A stretch of 64,000 nucleotides of DNA from contig CM038918.1 in assembly GCA_021904315.1 (NCBI GenBank), positions 4,045,349 through 4,109,348 of the forward strand, written 5' to 3'. The notes under the pieces were generated by a model. It had not been told where the DNA came from. It made no database searches and worked only from the letters and a program-made list of their open reading frames with translations. Made by a program: the position numbers and the translations under genes. Source of the DNA: Sphagnum magellanicum (Eukaryota > Streptophyta > Sphagnopsida > Sphagnales > Sphagnaceae). Position 1 is the first letter of the stretch; each line of letters opens with the position of its first letter. Below are positions 46,851-59,784 of this stretch, in pieces.

Positions 46851-49050
46851 AAAAATTCACATGGATTGTTTATGATATGTTTGTTACACTAGTTTGCATT
46901 CTTTTTGTGTCACTTGCTTGTTCAGCATTTAGTGTGTATTACATTGGTGTTTACATAATTTCTTGCATGTTCAAAAGAAATGTTTATTAGTGTGGGTTCG
47001 ATCAATGTTTGTGTTTTGTGAGGAGGATTTACCAAAACATTTGAGTCTATTGTTGGTGTTAGTTCCTATCTATGTGTTTTATTGTTATCGCAAACACACA
47101 TTTGTGCTTCCTTTCTTGAACATCATTCCAATTACATCCACATTTTGCATAACATCTCAAGTTGTAGCATCTCTACCTTTCTTTCCTCCCCCTCCCTCTT
47201 TCACCTCAGCGATGTCAGTTGGTGAGTAAAGCATTGTGCTAGGTTGCAACCTTTCTTTCTTTTTTTTGCCCCCTTTCATCCCTTTCCCATCCCCTTTTTC
47301 CCCCTAACTCCCTCATTCACTTCGATGATGGCCTCCAATGAACAAGTGCTCAATCATAACATATTTCAACATCAATTCAAAAGGCTTTTTGAGTGAACAA
47401 TTGAAATTAAAGTAATTGACTAATGGTATGAAATGTTGGTTTATATTTTATAAGCAATGGGCATAAATCAAGGCCCATAATTATGTTCATAAAAAGTCTT
47501 GAAAATAATCATCTTTGATTTAGTAATATTTCAAATACGTTCAAACCTGGTTCTTGACATACTTGAGATGATGCAAGGACAATGAAATAGTTAATAATTT
47601 TTTTAAACATTTATATATTTGGATCAATCCAGTCTATTCATAACTAAGTTTAATTATTCAATTTGTAATAATCTAGTTTATAAGGGAATAAATCATACCA
47701 TCACCCCAAAATGGCACACTACCAAAACAACATTTTGTTTCATTACGATTAATAGAATTTTATTTATAAAATTTGTATTTGTTGATGAAAAACAAAATAA
47801 TACAACTTTCCAAAACATATATAAACAATTATAAATAAATATAATTAGGTTAAGGCTTTGGTTAAAGTGTGTCATTTTGTTTTTCTTAAAGTTTAGGATA
47901 TTTTAAATATATGCTAAATAGATAAGTAGGAAATCATTTGTGGAAGGTGAAATGCACTAATACAAAGGAATAGGAATTATTGGGCAAGATAGAGAAGTTG
48001 CATGGCTACTAGCTCACATTTGCCACCATCAACAAATCATGATTTTAATTTTTCATGGTTCGTTGTTTATGCTAATGTACACCAGCGATTTGCACTATGG
48101 TTTTAATTAACAAGAAGGTGTACACATTTATGTGCATTGGGTAAAAGCAAGTTGTGAAGACCTTAACACTTTTTTTCTCAATTTTGTAATGCAACCACAA
48201 GATGAGCATTCCTAAACAAATTTTGATTTAATTGAACAACACTGTTGCATAGGACCATTAAAAAGACTAACCAATAGATGACACTCTATCCCAAAAAAAA
48301 ATTGACAATTAAAAAAGAAAAGAAAAACATTACCAAAATTTTAAATTATTTTTATGTTTTGATGAATTTTCAACAAAATAAATAAATTATTCAAAATAAA
48401 ATGATCACCACGTCTTGATGGCAAGTGCTTAGTGCCAACCAAGTGTTTATATTTATATTTTAGAAATCATTTGCTAAAATAATGTTTGATGTAAAATCTT
48501 GATGAAACATTTTTAGGAAATTATATGAACAATGAATTAAACATGTCTTTAAATGGATGGTAAACACCAATTGCTTGTTTCTTGTATTATAAGCATCAAA
48601 TATCATCAACACATCAACAAAGTTTATCATATGCCTATATAAAAAAAAATCAAATATGTAACAAAAAAAGTTTAAGTAGAAAAAATTCAAAAAATTCCTA
48701 ATTTTTTGTTGATAAAATGATTCATCAAATTGGGTTGGTTGATGGCGGGATGCTTGAGTAGTTGCATGCGTTATTGCTTGATGGTAGCTTGTGTTATTAT
48801 TAGTTGTTTGCATTGTTATTTGTTGACAATTCACTTATTGTTGATATTTTTAATTGTGAAGATGAATGACAACATGAATATTGTGGTAGCAACAAAGACA
48901 AATTTGTAATATCTCTATGATGTTGAGGTGGTCTTGGGCTTAACTTGCATCATGCCAATCTTGGAGGTGGTGCATGCCTTCATAAAATTTGAACATGCAT
49001 GAGATTGTTTTGTATGTGATTTCGTCACTTTTGTGAAGATGTGTTGTGTT
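46851..49050. other. AT-rich spacer, no gene seen
   Basis: Short open frames only, with no recognisable domain. AT content is very high from 47400 to 48700. Confidence 0.35.
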
Positions 49051-49059
49051 GAATTATAC

Positions 49060-49850
49060 ATGTATTTTGACATGGAGAAGAAATACATTCATGAACATTT
49101 CAAGGCCTTCTTGGACATTCATGAAGGTACTTTTGACCAACTACTCACTACTTAATGGACAAATCTTGCAACAAATATCCAATTTGTGGTTTTTTACTTT
49201 ATGAGCAAGCAATACACGATGCATAAGAGGTTCCTTCTTATTGGTGTGTTGACCTAGGCCACACAAGATGATTGGACAATAGCTTTTGAAGTTGTTAACG
49301 TGCAATTTTCACATGCTCCTACCTCTTTAATCTATGAGTTAGAGCAACAATTCCCAAACCAAGAACTAATGAATGCAACTAGCATCATCTACCCACAATA
49401 TTGGTTGAATCTTCATGTAAAGGACATGTTTCGAGGGCACTTAACCTTGTTAAAGGCTCAATATTGTTTTGAGAGATTCATTGGTCCAGAGATCGTTTGA
49501 GTTAAGATTCTTCCCTTCCTTGATGAAAACAAGTTGGACCTTTCACTTCTTTTTTCAAGATTACCATGTTGCTCTTTTGGAACCACCACTAGTCTGTAAC
49601 TATGTCACTTACCTAAAGTCTAAACTAACATCTAGTGGCCTTTTGCAACATTGACTTGCATGAATATTTTGCATTGGCAAAACTGGTCATGGTTATGATT
49701 TTATGGAGTGTAGTGGATGAATGTTGTTTTTTTACATTTTCATTTATGAAATTCAAGTTGTGAAATTGACTAATAGTTCATTTGGATTTGGTTGTGAGAA
49801 TGTTTGCACATGAGCATTATTGTTTGGATACCTTTCCTTTTGGGGATGCC
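49060..49850 (+). pseudogene. Second decayed hAT-family transposase
   Basis: With stops and frame changes the translation gives FDQLL, then an open stretch (49300-49497) containing LEQQFPNQELMNATSIIYP and QYWLN. Near 49770 it gives HLDLVVRMFAHEHY and TFPFGDATKDW. This corresponds to the C-terminal half of plant hAT-like transposases. The zinc finger and most of the catalytic region are absent or unrecognisable. Confidence 0.62.
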
Positions 49851-50194
49851 ACGAAAGACTGGGTAGAAAATGAGGTGTGATATGTAGTTGATTGTTAGAA
49901 CCTTTGTAGTTTTAGCCAATAGTTTAAGGTGTAAAATTTCATTGCTTCTATTACATCTTTGGGTCAATATGTAGTGACATGAAGATGATTTAGTTTTGGT
50001 AGTTGAGGTGTTTCAGCTTCATCCTTTATGTATGCCAATTTTTGGCTAGGCTCATAAGCATAAATATAAAAATTCGAAGCTTTGATTTCAACCTCACTTT
50101 GATTTTCTTTTCTTTTAAATTTTGCATTTTGTTGGCATGTTTTATACTAATGTGAGCATGCAAGTAGGGTTCTAATGTGTGTGGCTTGTGCAGG

Positions 50195-50245
50195 AACTAG
50201 GCTACAGTGGGTAGGATTGAGAAAGATCGGGGTTCAACTCCCCAA
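50195..50245 (+). repeat. tRNA/SINE-like pol III boxes
   Basis: An A-box-like CTAGGCTACAGTGGG is followed by CGGGGTTCAACTCCCC, a good T-arm and B-box pattern (GGTTCAACTCC). No acceptor stem pairing was found, so a SINE head or decayed tRNA is more likely than a functional gene. Confidence 0.35.
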
Positions 50246-51249
50246 TTCATTAATCTTCTTGATCTTCTTGGAGATGGTGCTTTTCTTTGTCACAATGTGA
50301 GATTGAGATTATGTTCATGTTGTTTGTCTTGGTTTAGGGTTATTTGTTGAGTTTCTATTTTCAATCTCACGTTTTCACCATAATACCCATTGCAGTTTGC
50401 AAATGTTTGTCGCATTCCATGCCTTTCCATGTCCTTGATCATCACATTCCATGCAATGGATCACTAGACAAACTCTCTGTAAGAGATTGGTTTTGCCAAA
50501 CACATTATCACTTCTTAATGAATGTTGCTGCCAATATTCAAGTAGTCAAATGCACAAGTCACTGCAATTTGCTTTATTCAAATGCTTTCATCGCCAGGGC
50601 CATTTACCATTGGCATTTTCAAATTGCCAGTACTGCCTCCCCACCAAAATTTTGGTAGCCATCCAATAGATCTTGGGTTTATGAAAAAAAACCATTGGCT
50701 GCGCCTGTGCCTCGCCAGCAGAGGAAACATCATTTTGAGAAAAGAGGCCGGCGTTCTCGACAGCCCGGCTGCACTTCATGTGCGCGGGCTTTCTGCTGCT
50801 GCAACTGCTTATGTCTGGCATGTGGCAGGCTGAGATTCTACCACAACTCTTCTGGAAAATCTGTCGTCGGATCTCTGGTTGCATGCACATTTTGCTGAGC
50901 AGATTGGAAACAAGGGGTTGTGTCACACTGTGGCCTCGCCATTTACATTTAAAAGTATCTTAAGGCAAAAGAAGAATTATGGAAAATTCAAATATTTCAC
51001 CACGCAAAAATAGAATCTTCAAAGAACTCCTCTAAAAGAAACCAAAATCCTTCATGATATCATAACTCTGCACCTAATCTCAAGTCTCAACACAAGCCAA
51101 AATATCATCTTTCAAAAATCCTCATATAAAAATAGATCTACTACCTACGGTTCAAAATCCCTTAAGCTACTATACTCTATAATGAATCTGAACACAATAT
51201 CCTTGCCTGTGTAGGCAAGACCAACAAACGTCGAAATGTGCAACTCCAA

Positions 51250-52330
51250 TAGCAACAACAACAGCAATGCAAGAGCTGCTGCAGCGACCAAAAGTGATCA
51301 GGTGGGCTCCAGAGATCCCCCAGCCACAGCTTTCTTCCAACGATCAAAGCATCTCCGCGCTTGTAGTGTTCAAGGATGGGCTACCTAGGGTTTTGGCGTT
51401 TAGGATCAGGGTTGGGGTTTCTTACACACAGTTTCTTTCCAGCTCACAACCTTCAACCCCGGCTCTCAACTTCTCTCCCTACACCATCTTTCCTAGGCAG
51501 GATTCTGGAAGAAAGAGCCACCATCTACCTCAGAGGCATGTATGCATGTATGTGTCTCTCTCCACATTGCAAGGAAGGTGATGGTGGTGGTGCACACACA
51601 GATATAGTGATGACCTTGGAAAATCTTTTGAGAGAGAACCAGAATCCATATGCATCTGAGGAGCTGAAGCAAACTGTGGAGCTTTCGTCTCTGAGCCTGG
51701 CAAAGGAATCCTGGTATCAGAGATGAGAGCAAATGCAAACCACTGGCAACCAAGCAATTAATCTCTATCAAGTTTCACTCATTCCTGTTCAGCCTGCTCT
51801 AAAGCATTGAGATACACTTAACATCCCTGTTGTTGAACTTTGAGGGTTTGCAAATTTCTACAATGGGCGAATTTTTGGCACAAATCAGTTATGAACTTTG
51901 GGTTTAATGTTGTGGTAAATAACAGGCTTATGGACCCTGTCCCATGGTCATTCATGGTTTCTTACAGCTGTGCACTCTGCAGTCCAACACTATCAAAATG
52001 TGGGTATGAAAATAAGCATTTAAACATCCACTACTCACCCTCTGTTTCTTCCTAAATTTCTGGCATTGTAAGCATCATTTTTGGCAGTGTAACAATTTAC
52101 AACAGAACAATGGGAAGCATTTGGAGATCAAGAGCCAAATCCAGATTGGCTTTCGTCAGCAGTGTATCATTTTAGCATCGTCATGTGGCATTATTTAGGC
52201 CTTCTGTCTGTTCTGATATTATTCATTGTGCAGGAGAAGTGGAAGGCTGCACAGAACAAGCTTGTAGGAATTGCAAAAGCAAGTGCAGAAGCCATGTCAA
52301 GTTATAGCTTTTATCTTCACTTCTGTCTCT
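51250..52330 (+). other. Possible multi-exon gene fragments, unidentified
   Basis: Three stretches look more coding than their surroundings. One at about 51600-51711 reads VMTLENLLRENQNPYASEEL and so on and ends at a GGTATCAG donor-like site. One at about 52105-52165 reads EQWEAFGDQEPNPDWLSSA. One begins after TTGTGCAG at 52232 with EKWKAAQNKLVGIAKASAEA. I could not join them in frame and recognise no family. They may be a broken gene or chance. Confidence 0.22.
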
Positions 52331-52339
52331 TTCCATAGA

Positions 52340-55300
52340 GATTGCCATTTCATGGTCCTACAATCTAAAGAAAATCTGTGTATGTGACAAGATCTTCAAT
52401 CAATTCCACGGACTTCACAATTTGCTGCAATTTCACATCTCCTTTCTTGGTGGTGGTGCAACATGGTGTCTTTTTGTGCGGATGTGTGTGTCTGAGTACA
52501 GGTCAGGATTATATGTTCCTGGAGGAACTCAGTGGTAGCATAGATTCTTTGCACTTCAGAAAAATGCGCAATAGCCTCTGAGCTCAATTACCATAATGGA
52601 ATTGTGTTGTAGCCATTAATCTGAACAACTATGGCAGCAGCGTGAGGAACCACACCTCCTCTTCCCATATGTCCTTCTGCTTTTAAATTATACCTTGTTT
52701 TGCAATTTCTTCATTTCAACTGAGTCTCTTGCTACCTTTGTCCTGCAATTCTTGAGAAGGGTTGTCAAGAATGAGCCGGCCCCAATTGCTTCAAGATCCT
52801 TACCACCTTCAAATGGGAACAAATTGTCTGTTTGGATTTCATTTTTGAGTGTTGTGTTTGGATCCTGGAGTTGTGTAGTGATGAACTTACTTTGCCTGTG
52901 TGATGTGTAGTTTCGGGCATAGACATTGTACAAACTCAGTGAGTCAACTTCTTCTGTGGTTGTATCACGTTCCATTCTTGTGCAGGTTTTCCTCAGTGGC
53001 TCAAGTGCATTGTGCTTCCTCTGTCGCAGAATCCTATCCATGTTGTATCGCTGAAGCGTAGGCAATATTACAGGAGCACTTCCATAACTTGTAATATTAT
53101 TCTTTGCATCAGAACCCTGATTGCTTGTGGACAAATTAGATCTACTGTCATCCTCACCCCTGCTATCAGTGGCTTTGCAATTTATGCATGCTGCTTGATG
53201 ACGTTTGACAGTTGTTTTGGTGCTTCCTTTGTCACTGAATCCTATCAGTGTGGTATTATTACCTGGGTGTTTGCAAAATTGTAGGAAAGAAGTCACAATT
53301 TGTTTGCTAATTTTGATGCATCCATGAAAGTGTCTCCTGTGATCTCATTCCAAAGCATTGCATGAACATCACCAAAAAACAGTGAGCATTGTTTATCAAC
53401 ATTGTTTAGTGGAGAGCCTATGTACCATCTTGAGTGCTTGATGGGTGAGGAGTTGGTAGTGCAAGAACTGGAGCAAGTGCTTGTTTTGCAGCACAAGCAA
53501 CCTCAATGCGATTGATAAGTAACTTGGCCAAAGATTTCAAAAGACAAATGTGCTCACTCTTAGCATTCTCCTCTAGTAATGCCACTTGATTTTGTTGTAG
53601 TGGAGGATGCAATCTAATCCGTCTTTTGTGCTTGCTCCTCATGTGAAACCTTAACTGCTTGTGGCCAAGCACCATTGAAATGCACTCTCCCACACTTCAC
53701 ACTTTGCAATTGGCTTGGAAGTCTTTTGATGTACTTGTAATGAATTGAATTGCCACCACATAATGAATTGAACATAACATTTGCCAATATGTTGTGCATA
53801 ACCTATGGAATCTTCCAACAACTACCAAGAATTACTTCCTTCTGTCCCAATCTGAAGTATCACCATATGATCTTCACATGTGTTAAACTCCTTGAAATAG
53901 ATTTCATTCAATGACTCTCACCAAACCTTTCCTTCTTCTTTATCAACCACTTGGAATGACACAACTTGGTGTGTCATTCTTCTGCATTATATCTCCAACA
54001 TTAACCACATTGTTTTCTTCTTATGGAAATTACACATTCAAAACATTGGAAACAAATCTCAAAACATTGGTACAAAGATTTGTTAAGTATTGTTCTCATT
54101 TTACTATGATCCAACAATTTATGCCAAAAATGTATTACATTGGATATATTTACCCATCAAAGTTCATATGACAAAAAGATATAATATTCCCTAATTCAAG
54201 GATTGTACAACTCCTTTTGTATGTTAGGCAATTTTTCTCCAAGCTACAAACGAAAGTTTCATGATAAAAAATGTGAAATAGGTTTTCAAGGACATAATAA
54301 CCTTTCCCTTTTTTGGGTTGTGCCTTTCATATCAAACATCAACAATTAAAGTTTTATTCAAAAACATTGAATGGATTGCAATGTGATGATTGTAGTTGGA
54401 TTCAAAAATCATTCAAATCAACTACATTTGTCGAATGATCATTAAAAATTCTTTTTCTCACCTATTGGAGATTGTGTAAAGTTCTATACTTGGTTGTTCA
54501 TATTGTGTTTTTAAAAAATTGGAAACACGCACAAATTGCATTATGTTGAAGAATAAGGACACAAGAAAGGGGTACAAGCAACAATATTAGTTTGAGGATT
54601 GAAAGAATCATTTTACAACATCCCTCAAAACACCCACACCATCAACATCTTCCAACATTGCCAAGGATGCCATATTTTTATATGTTTTTGTTGATTAGGT
54701 ATGTATTTACATTTTCCCTTTTATGAAAATGTAATTTTATTTGCAAACTCCATGGCAAGGGACAACAATTGACGCAAAAATGACAAAAGGTATTAAAGAC
54801 AACGAAAAAGACATTAAAAAAATACAATACTAAATTAATCAACTTGCATAAATGAGCTTGGAGCTTTGTTAAATTGAATGAAAAAGGATTACTTGAAGTT
54901 TGCTAGTTGATCACGACAATTTTTTTTCACCTTGATAGGCTATTACCCCTCTTGTTTCAAAAGGCCATAACTTTCTTACACATTGGGTGCAAACATGGTT
55001 ATTGACATTCATTACTTATGGACACAAGACACCCCCTTCAGTCCCATGTTCTTGGATGAATAATTTATATAATGAATTCATTATGATAATTGGATTAGTT
55101 GAAAGGGTCACATCTAGCATGATTTAATGGTGATTTGAACCCACAACTGCCACCTTGCAAGGTGGTCATGAATTGATGCTTGAACTAAAAATTTGTAATA
55201 ACAAATTTAAGGTTACTACAATTTTGTGCCATTTTTTCCATGACAAAATAGACATTGTAAACCAAAGTTGTTTTTCTTTCCCCTTGGCCTCCCCTCACAA

Positions 55301-56359
55301 TGTTCTTAGAATGTTCACATTATGTTTTCATGTTGTTCCCTTGCTATGCCCATGTTCCAACATTGTTTCAATAGTCATGTCATGGTATGTCATAATCATT
55401 CACCAAATATTTGGCATAATGGAATGAGCTCACATTGCCCATTATGCTAGGTGTGTTGCTTGTAACTATCTACATGCATATACATACCTACTAGCCATCC
55501 ATTGGTCTTCCTACCTACATACATGACCTAGTTTTTAATAGTATAATAGGGTTATCAATGTGACACTTAACATCAACTCAACTCAAGTTCATCCACAACT
55601 AAGTCATAACAAGCTTGCACACATTTTGTTGAACATAAGTCCATCCTTCCCTTAAGTGAACCAACGAGTGTTGGTCAGTTATTGGTTTATGTACCAACCA
55701 GTTATTGATTTTTTCAATAACCAAAATTTAACCTAACTGCTTGGTACTGAAATTTCAAAGTCTAATACCTGAATGGCTTGGATATCATTTAGGTAGGTTA
55801 TCAATATTACAAAATTAAACATTTTTATGATATAAAACAAAAAAAGAGAAACAATTATTAACTTTAATTTTTAAAGCCTTATAATTAGTATATAGCCAAC
55901 AAGTTAATTGGTAGTTATCAACTGGTTATTTGAAAACTTATAATTATGCATATCCAATGGTTATTACCAAAAAATATTGATACTTTAGTCAACACCCAAC
56001 ATTTTTAATATTAGTATTACTAATGTAATTGACACCAAATTTTTAAAAGGAAAAACCTACTCAACAATTATGAAAAAAATCAATAACTTGCCAACATTGG
56101 AATCAACCATGCCATCACCAATAGACCATGAGCCTTGAAAGATGAATGGCGAGGGGACAAAAAAACAAATTCCAACTAGGTTCGAATTCCTTAAGTAACC
56201 ATGGTGGTTAACTCTTCAATTTCTAATTTCCAATTCAAACAAATTATAGATCTATTGCACTTTTCTTTGAAAGTAGTCGATTGCTTTCAAGGTTTGTTTC
56301 TCTGATTTTCTTTGGAGGCTATCTTGCAATGTACCACAAGAGGTCTAACATAATTTTGA
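52340..56359. other. Spacer, no gene supported
   Basis: A 202-codon minus-strand open frame (52688-53296) and a 91-codon one (53418-53693) show no recognisable domain. From 53900 the DNA is AT-rich. B-box-like motifs at 55131-55146 (minus) and 56179-56190 (plus) lack partner A boxes. Confidence 0.3.
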
Positions 56360-56674
56360 TGATCACTCATTAATGTGCTGACCCCAATAGCCATGGCAAT
56401 TACTGTCCCTCCCCCCAATAAATAACCAAGGTACTATTCCACAACACACATGGGGACTTTTTTTCATCCCCAAGATGCATCCATGGTGATGAAAACCACC
56501 CTCGCTTCACTGCCTTTCATTTCACCACCCTTCCTTCATTTGACCTCCCATGTGGTTTTCTAAAATTTAAAAAATAGAAAATTCCATGGGTGTTGTGAAA
56601 AGTGTACCCTGGCTATGGGGCGAGGGACAAGCAGCTGCCATGGCTATTGTGGCCAGCACATTAATGAGTGATCA
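56360..56674. mobile_element. MITE with long terminal inverted repeats
   Basis: The left arm 56360-56453 begins TGATCACTCATTAATGTGCT and the right arm 56584-56674 ends with its reverse complement. Similarity continues through GCCATGGC, GTCCCTC and CACAAC to CATGG at the inner ends. The arms are about 91-94 bp and mismatched at scattered sites. The interior is about 130 bp and noncoding. I did not find an unambiguous target-site duplication, so the superfamily is unassigned. It sits about 870 bp upstream of the HSP20-like start codon. Confidence 0.8.
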
Positions 56675-57544
56675 ACCCAAACTATGTTTGTCCTCACTAG
56701 AGTCCCTTTTGCAGCAAGTGTGACAGAAGCTTTAATTCTCCTTCCTACAACAGTACCTACTACGGGACTTACCGACCTACCTACTGGACCTACGCTGGCC
56801 GAGGAGACGGAACCCCCTCTTGTCCGTCGTTTTAATTTATCCGTCGCTCATTTCGCTTCGCTTCGCTTTTTGCGTCTTTTGCTCTCCTCTCGTCGTACGC
56901 TGCTCTCCGACTGGCGGCGCATCGCTGACTTCGTCAGCCGTTTTGAGAACGCTTTGTTTGCTTTCCGAGCCGATTTGTGGATCTGAGTTTTGTGTATGTG
57001 TCTCTGTGTGTTTCTGTGCTTTGTTTGCTGCATTGTGGAGTGGAGATCGGGGTGAAATTTTGAGGTGTGGTGCTTTGGGCGTGAAGGGGGGAAGAGAGAG
57101 AGAGAGAGAGAAAGGCGTTGTGATTTTGTCACGCGGTGGCGTCTGCACGGGAGCTCTTGGAAGAGCTTTTCGATGGTTGTGGGCTGCCGGAGAGTTGTTT
57201 GTGTTGTGGTGGTGGTATGAGAATCGTGTGAGTGTGGTAGTGGTTTGTAAAGAGGTTTTGGGGTGTGGAGAAAGAGAGAGAGAGAGAGGAAAATGAGCAT
57301 GGGTGGGCGTAGTAGAGTTCAGGGGCACACAAGTATGTGTACGTGTAGCTTTGTGAGGAGAGTGAAGAATGCAGGCCCCGTTGCTGTGCAGATCCGGTTC
57401 CGATCGCCTACGCATGTGGTATTGGGAATGGTTTTTGAGGATAGGGTTTTGAGGCTTTCGGTCTGAGACAGACACAGGGGAGAAGAAAAAGAAGAAGAAG
57501 AAGAAGAAAGGAGCAGCAATAATCCAGCAGGAGGAGGAGCAAGA

Positions 57545-59101
57545 ATGGAGGACCACCCGTTGCTTACCACATTGTCCATGGATTCCTTCGCACACGAGAT
57601 GTCGGAGTCGTCGCAGCGAACAGGAGGGTTGGGGGGGGGACCGCCTGATATCAACTTGCCTTTGTCTGTAGAAATCAGTCCCTCGGATTCCTCCTGGGGT
57701 TCCAAACCCTCGGACTTGCTAGATGTCGGCTTGCTCACCTCACAGAATCCGGATCTGGGAAGCTTGTCAACTTCCTACAAGGCAAAGCGCTGGGTGCGGC
57801 GAGGGGATACAATTTGGGGTGCCTGGTTTTTCTTCAACCATTACTTCAGACCTGCACTGACGGAGGACTGCCAGAACAAGCTGAACAAAAGGGATGATGG
57901 GTTGCAACAACAACTTGTCCCGCTAGACAAGTCAGATTTGCGTCTGGATCTTTTTCTGGTGCAACATGACATGGAGAACATGTACATGTGGACTTTCAAG
58001 GAGAGGCCAGAGAATGCACTGGGTAAGATGCAGCTCCGGAGTTACATGAATGGGCATGCCAGGTTTGGGGATCCCCAATTTCCCTTTAGTGTAGACAAGG
58101 GATTTGCTAGATCGCACCGAATGCAGAGGAAGCATTACAGAGGCTTATCAAACCCTCAGTGTGTTCATGGTGTTGAAGTTGTGCGATCTCCTGATCTGTC
58201 AAATGTGGCTGATGATGACAAACAACGGTGGATGCAACTAACTGGCCGAGACTTGAACTTCTTGATAGCTCCAGAAGCAGCTGCATTCTCAGAATGGCGA
58301 AATATTCCAAGCACAGACTTTGTTGACTCCGAGCAGATGAGCTTGCCTTCTCTGAGCAAGCCCCCAAATGGGATTGTCATGAAGCACTCATCCTCAAAGC
58401 TTGCCAAAATGAATGGGTCATCTTTGAACCTGACCTGCCACCAGCTGCCAAGCCCACCAACAACAAGTGGTGACAGTCTTAGCCTGAATCCAGGAGGCAA
58501 GAAAAAAAAATCAAGCTCTCTGCTGAATACTGGACTCCTACCACCATGTGATAATGTTGAACTTGAGTATTGTGTCCCTGTTGTGAACTATGCAGGAATG
58601 GAGAAACAGACTGGGGGGGGTGTGGCTCATGGATTTGAACCCTGGTGGCTTCCAGATTTCTCAGGGGTGATGAAACAAGTCTGTGGTGGTCCTGTTACAG
58701 CTGCCAAAAGCATTTATGAAGATGACAAAGGGTATCTCATTATGGTGAGTCTGCCTTTCACAGATATGCGACGGTTGCGGGTTTCATGGCGCAATACTGT
58801 GACACATGGTGTGGTCAAAATTCATTGTATCAGTACTGCTCGAACTCCATGTGTAATTAGGGGTGATAGGACCTTTACACTCACTGACACAAATCCAGAA
58901 CACTGCCCTCCTGGTGAATTCGTGCGGGAGATTGGGTTGGCAACCCGGATTCCAGAAAATGCAGAGTTGAAAGCTTTCTATGCAGAGGCTTGTGCAGGGT
59001 TGGAGATCATGGTTCCCAAGCATCATTTGTTTTCAGAAGAGCGAGAGGTGCGGGTATTTTTGCCTGCTCAAATGGGTCAAACTGAGGCACTCTTACTGTA
59101 G
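57545..59101 (+). CDS. HSP20-like (alpha-crystallin-fold) protein of plant FYD/At3g12570 type
   Basis: A single uninterrupted frame of 518 residues starts MEDHPLLTTLSMDSF; a purine-rich GAAGAAGAAG leader ends just before it. The N-terminal region has KRWVRRGDTIWGAWFFFNHY and FLVQHDMENMYMWTFKERP. A basic segment (GKKKKSSS) lies near residue 320, then GFEPWWLPDFSGVMK. The C-terminal 391-490 looks like an alpha-crystallin/p23-type fold: DDKGYLIMVSLPFTDM, VSWRNTVTHGVVKIHC, then GEFVREIGLATRIPENAELKA, the usual hydrophobic, non-polar-strand pattern. It is much longer than small heat-shock proteins. The plant family includes At1g20870 and At3g12570, whose molecular role I do not know with certainty. 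GA-repeat tracts near 57096 and 57273 may be part of the leader or promoter. Confidence 0.85.
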   Translation: MEDHPLLTTLSMDSFAHEMSESSQRTGGLGGGPPDINLPLSVEISPSDSSWGSKPSDLLDVGLLTSQNPDLGSLSTSYKAKRWVRRGDTIWGAWFFFNHYFRPALTEDCQNKLNKRDDGLQQQLVPLDKSDLRLDLFLVQHDMENMYMWTFKERPENALGKMQLRSYMNGHARFGDPQFPFSVDKGFARSHRMQRKHYRGLSNPQCVHGVEVVRSPDLSNVADDDKQRWMQLTGRDLNFLIAPEAAAFSEWRNIPSTDFVDSEQMSLPSLSKPPNGIVMKHSSSKLAKMNGSSLNLTCHQLPSPPTTSGDSLSLNPGGKKKKSSSLLNTGLLPPCDNVELEYCVPVVNYAGMEKQTGGGVAHGFEPWWLPDFSGVMKQVCGGPVTAAKSIYEDDKGYLIMVSLPFTDMRRLRVSWRNTVTHGVVKIHCISTARTPCVIRGDRTFTLTDTNPEHCPPGEFVREIGLATRIPENAELKAFYAEACAGLEIMVPKHHLFSEEREVRVFLPAQMGQTEALLL

Positions 59102-59128
59102 GTTACCATGTCCACCACATGGTGCAGG

Positions 59129-59134
59129 TAAGTA
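59129..59134 (+). promoter_or_regulatory. Likely 3'UTR intron donor after the HSP20-like stop
   Basis: GCAG|GTAAGT lies about 28 bp after the stop codon and is a near-perfect donor. A 3'UTR intron is plausible. A donor less than 50 nt after the stop would not strongly trigger nonsense-mediated decay under the usual 50-nt rule. Confidence 0.4.
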
Positions 59135-59784
59135 GCACGTCATGTCATGGAAGTCAAAAGAAGGCTATAGATGCGTACATAATGGGTGCCCTGTTGGTTT
59201 CTTCCTGCCATTGTTCCATTTAATCAGTTTCTGTTGAAATGATGATGATGAAATGTCACAAGCCAGATAAGTTTTTTTTCAAAGTTTAAGCATGGTCTCT
59301 AACTCTCCTCTACTGTTTGCTTTCCTGAAATTGCTTGTGCAACTGTAGATTAGGTAGTAAGATGGTTATTATTTGCATCTTGAATTCATGCCAATTCTAG
59401 AAATTCCCATTTCTTCACTCGCAAGAAGGGTCTAGAACTTTTGATACATTCCAGTTGGTCTTGTGACAAGTGTGTCAAATCCTGGAAGGGTTGATAGAAT
59501 GGCACTTCTCCCTGTACATAGTGCCTCTTTCTGGAGATAACAGTTTTGGCACTGATGCCAACTTGCTTAGATTGCATACATGAGGTGGCACATTGAAGTT
59601 GACGTGAGTTGAGAGCTATCCCCTCATCTATTGCCTATTTGTTTCTTTACTTAATTGGATTCAATTTAGAAATTCAGCAGGAAACGTGTATTGATCTTGT
59701 TGGCTTTTCATTAGTTGGCACTCAAAGAAAATTCTTAGTGTATTTAGCGTATTCATGAGTTTCTCTCCTAGAAAAGAGGATGGA

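Noticed and set aside
52688..53296. 202-codon open frame on the minus strand
   Set aside because: No recognisable motif, no matching splice context, and the sequence is ordinary for this spacer; long chance frames are expected in 64 kb.
55131..55170. B-box-like GGGTTCAAATC on the minus strand
   Set aside because: No partner A box or cloverleaf; too little to call a tRNA or SINE.
56165..56195. B-box-like GGTTCGAATTCC
   Set aside because: No convincing A box at the right distance and no acceptor stem; could be chance.
56837..57595. 252-codon open frame on the minus strand
   Set aside because: It is antisense to the leader and start of the HSP20-like gene, rich in His/Thr/Ser/Pro from the GA/GT-rich leader, and shows no domain.
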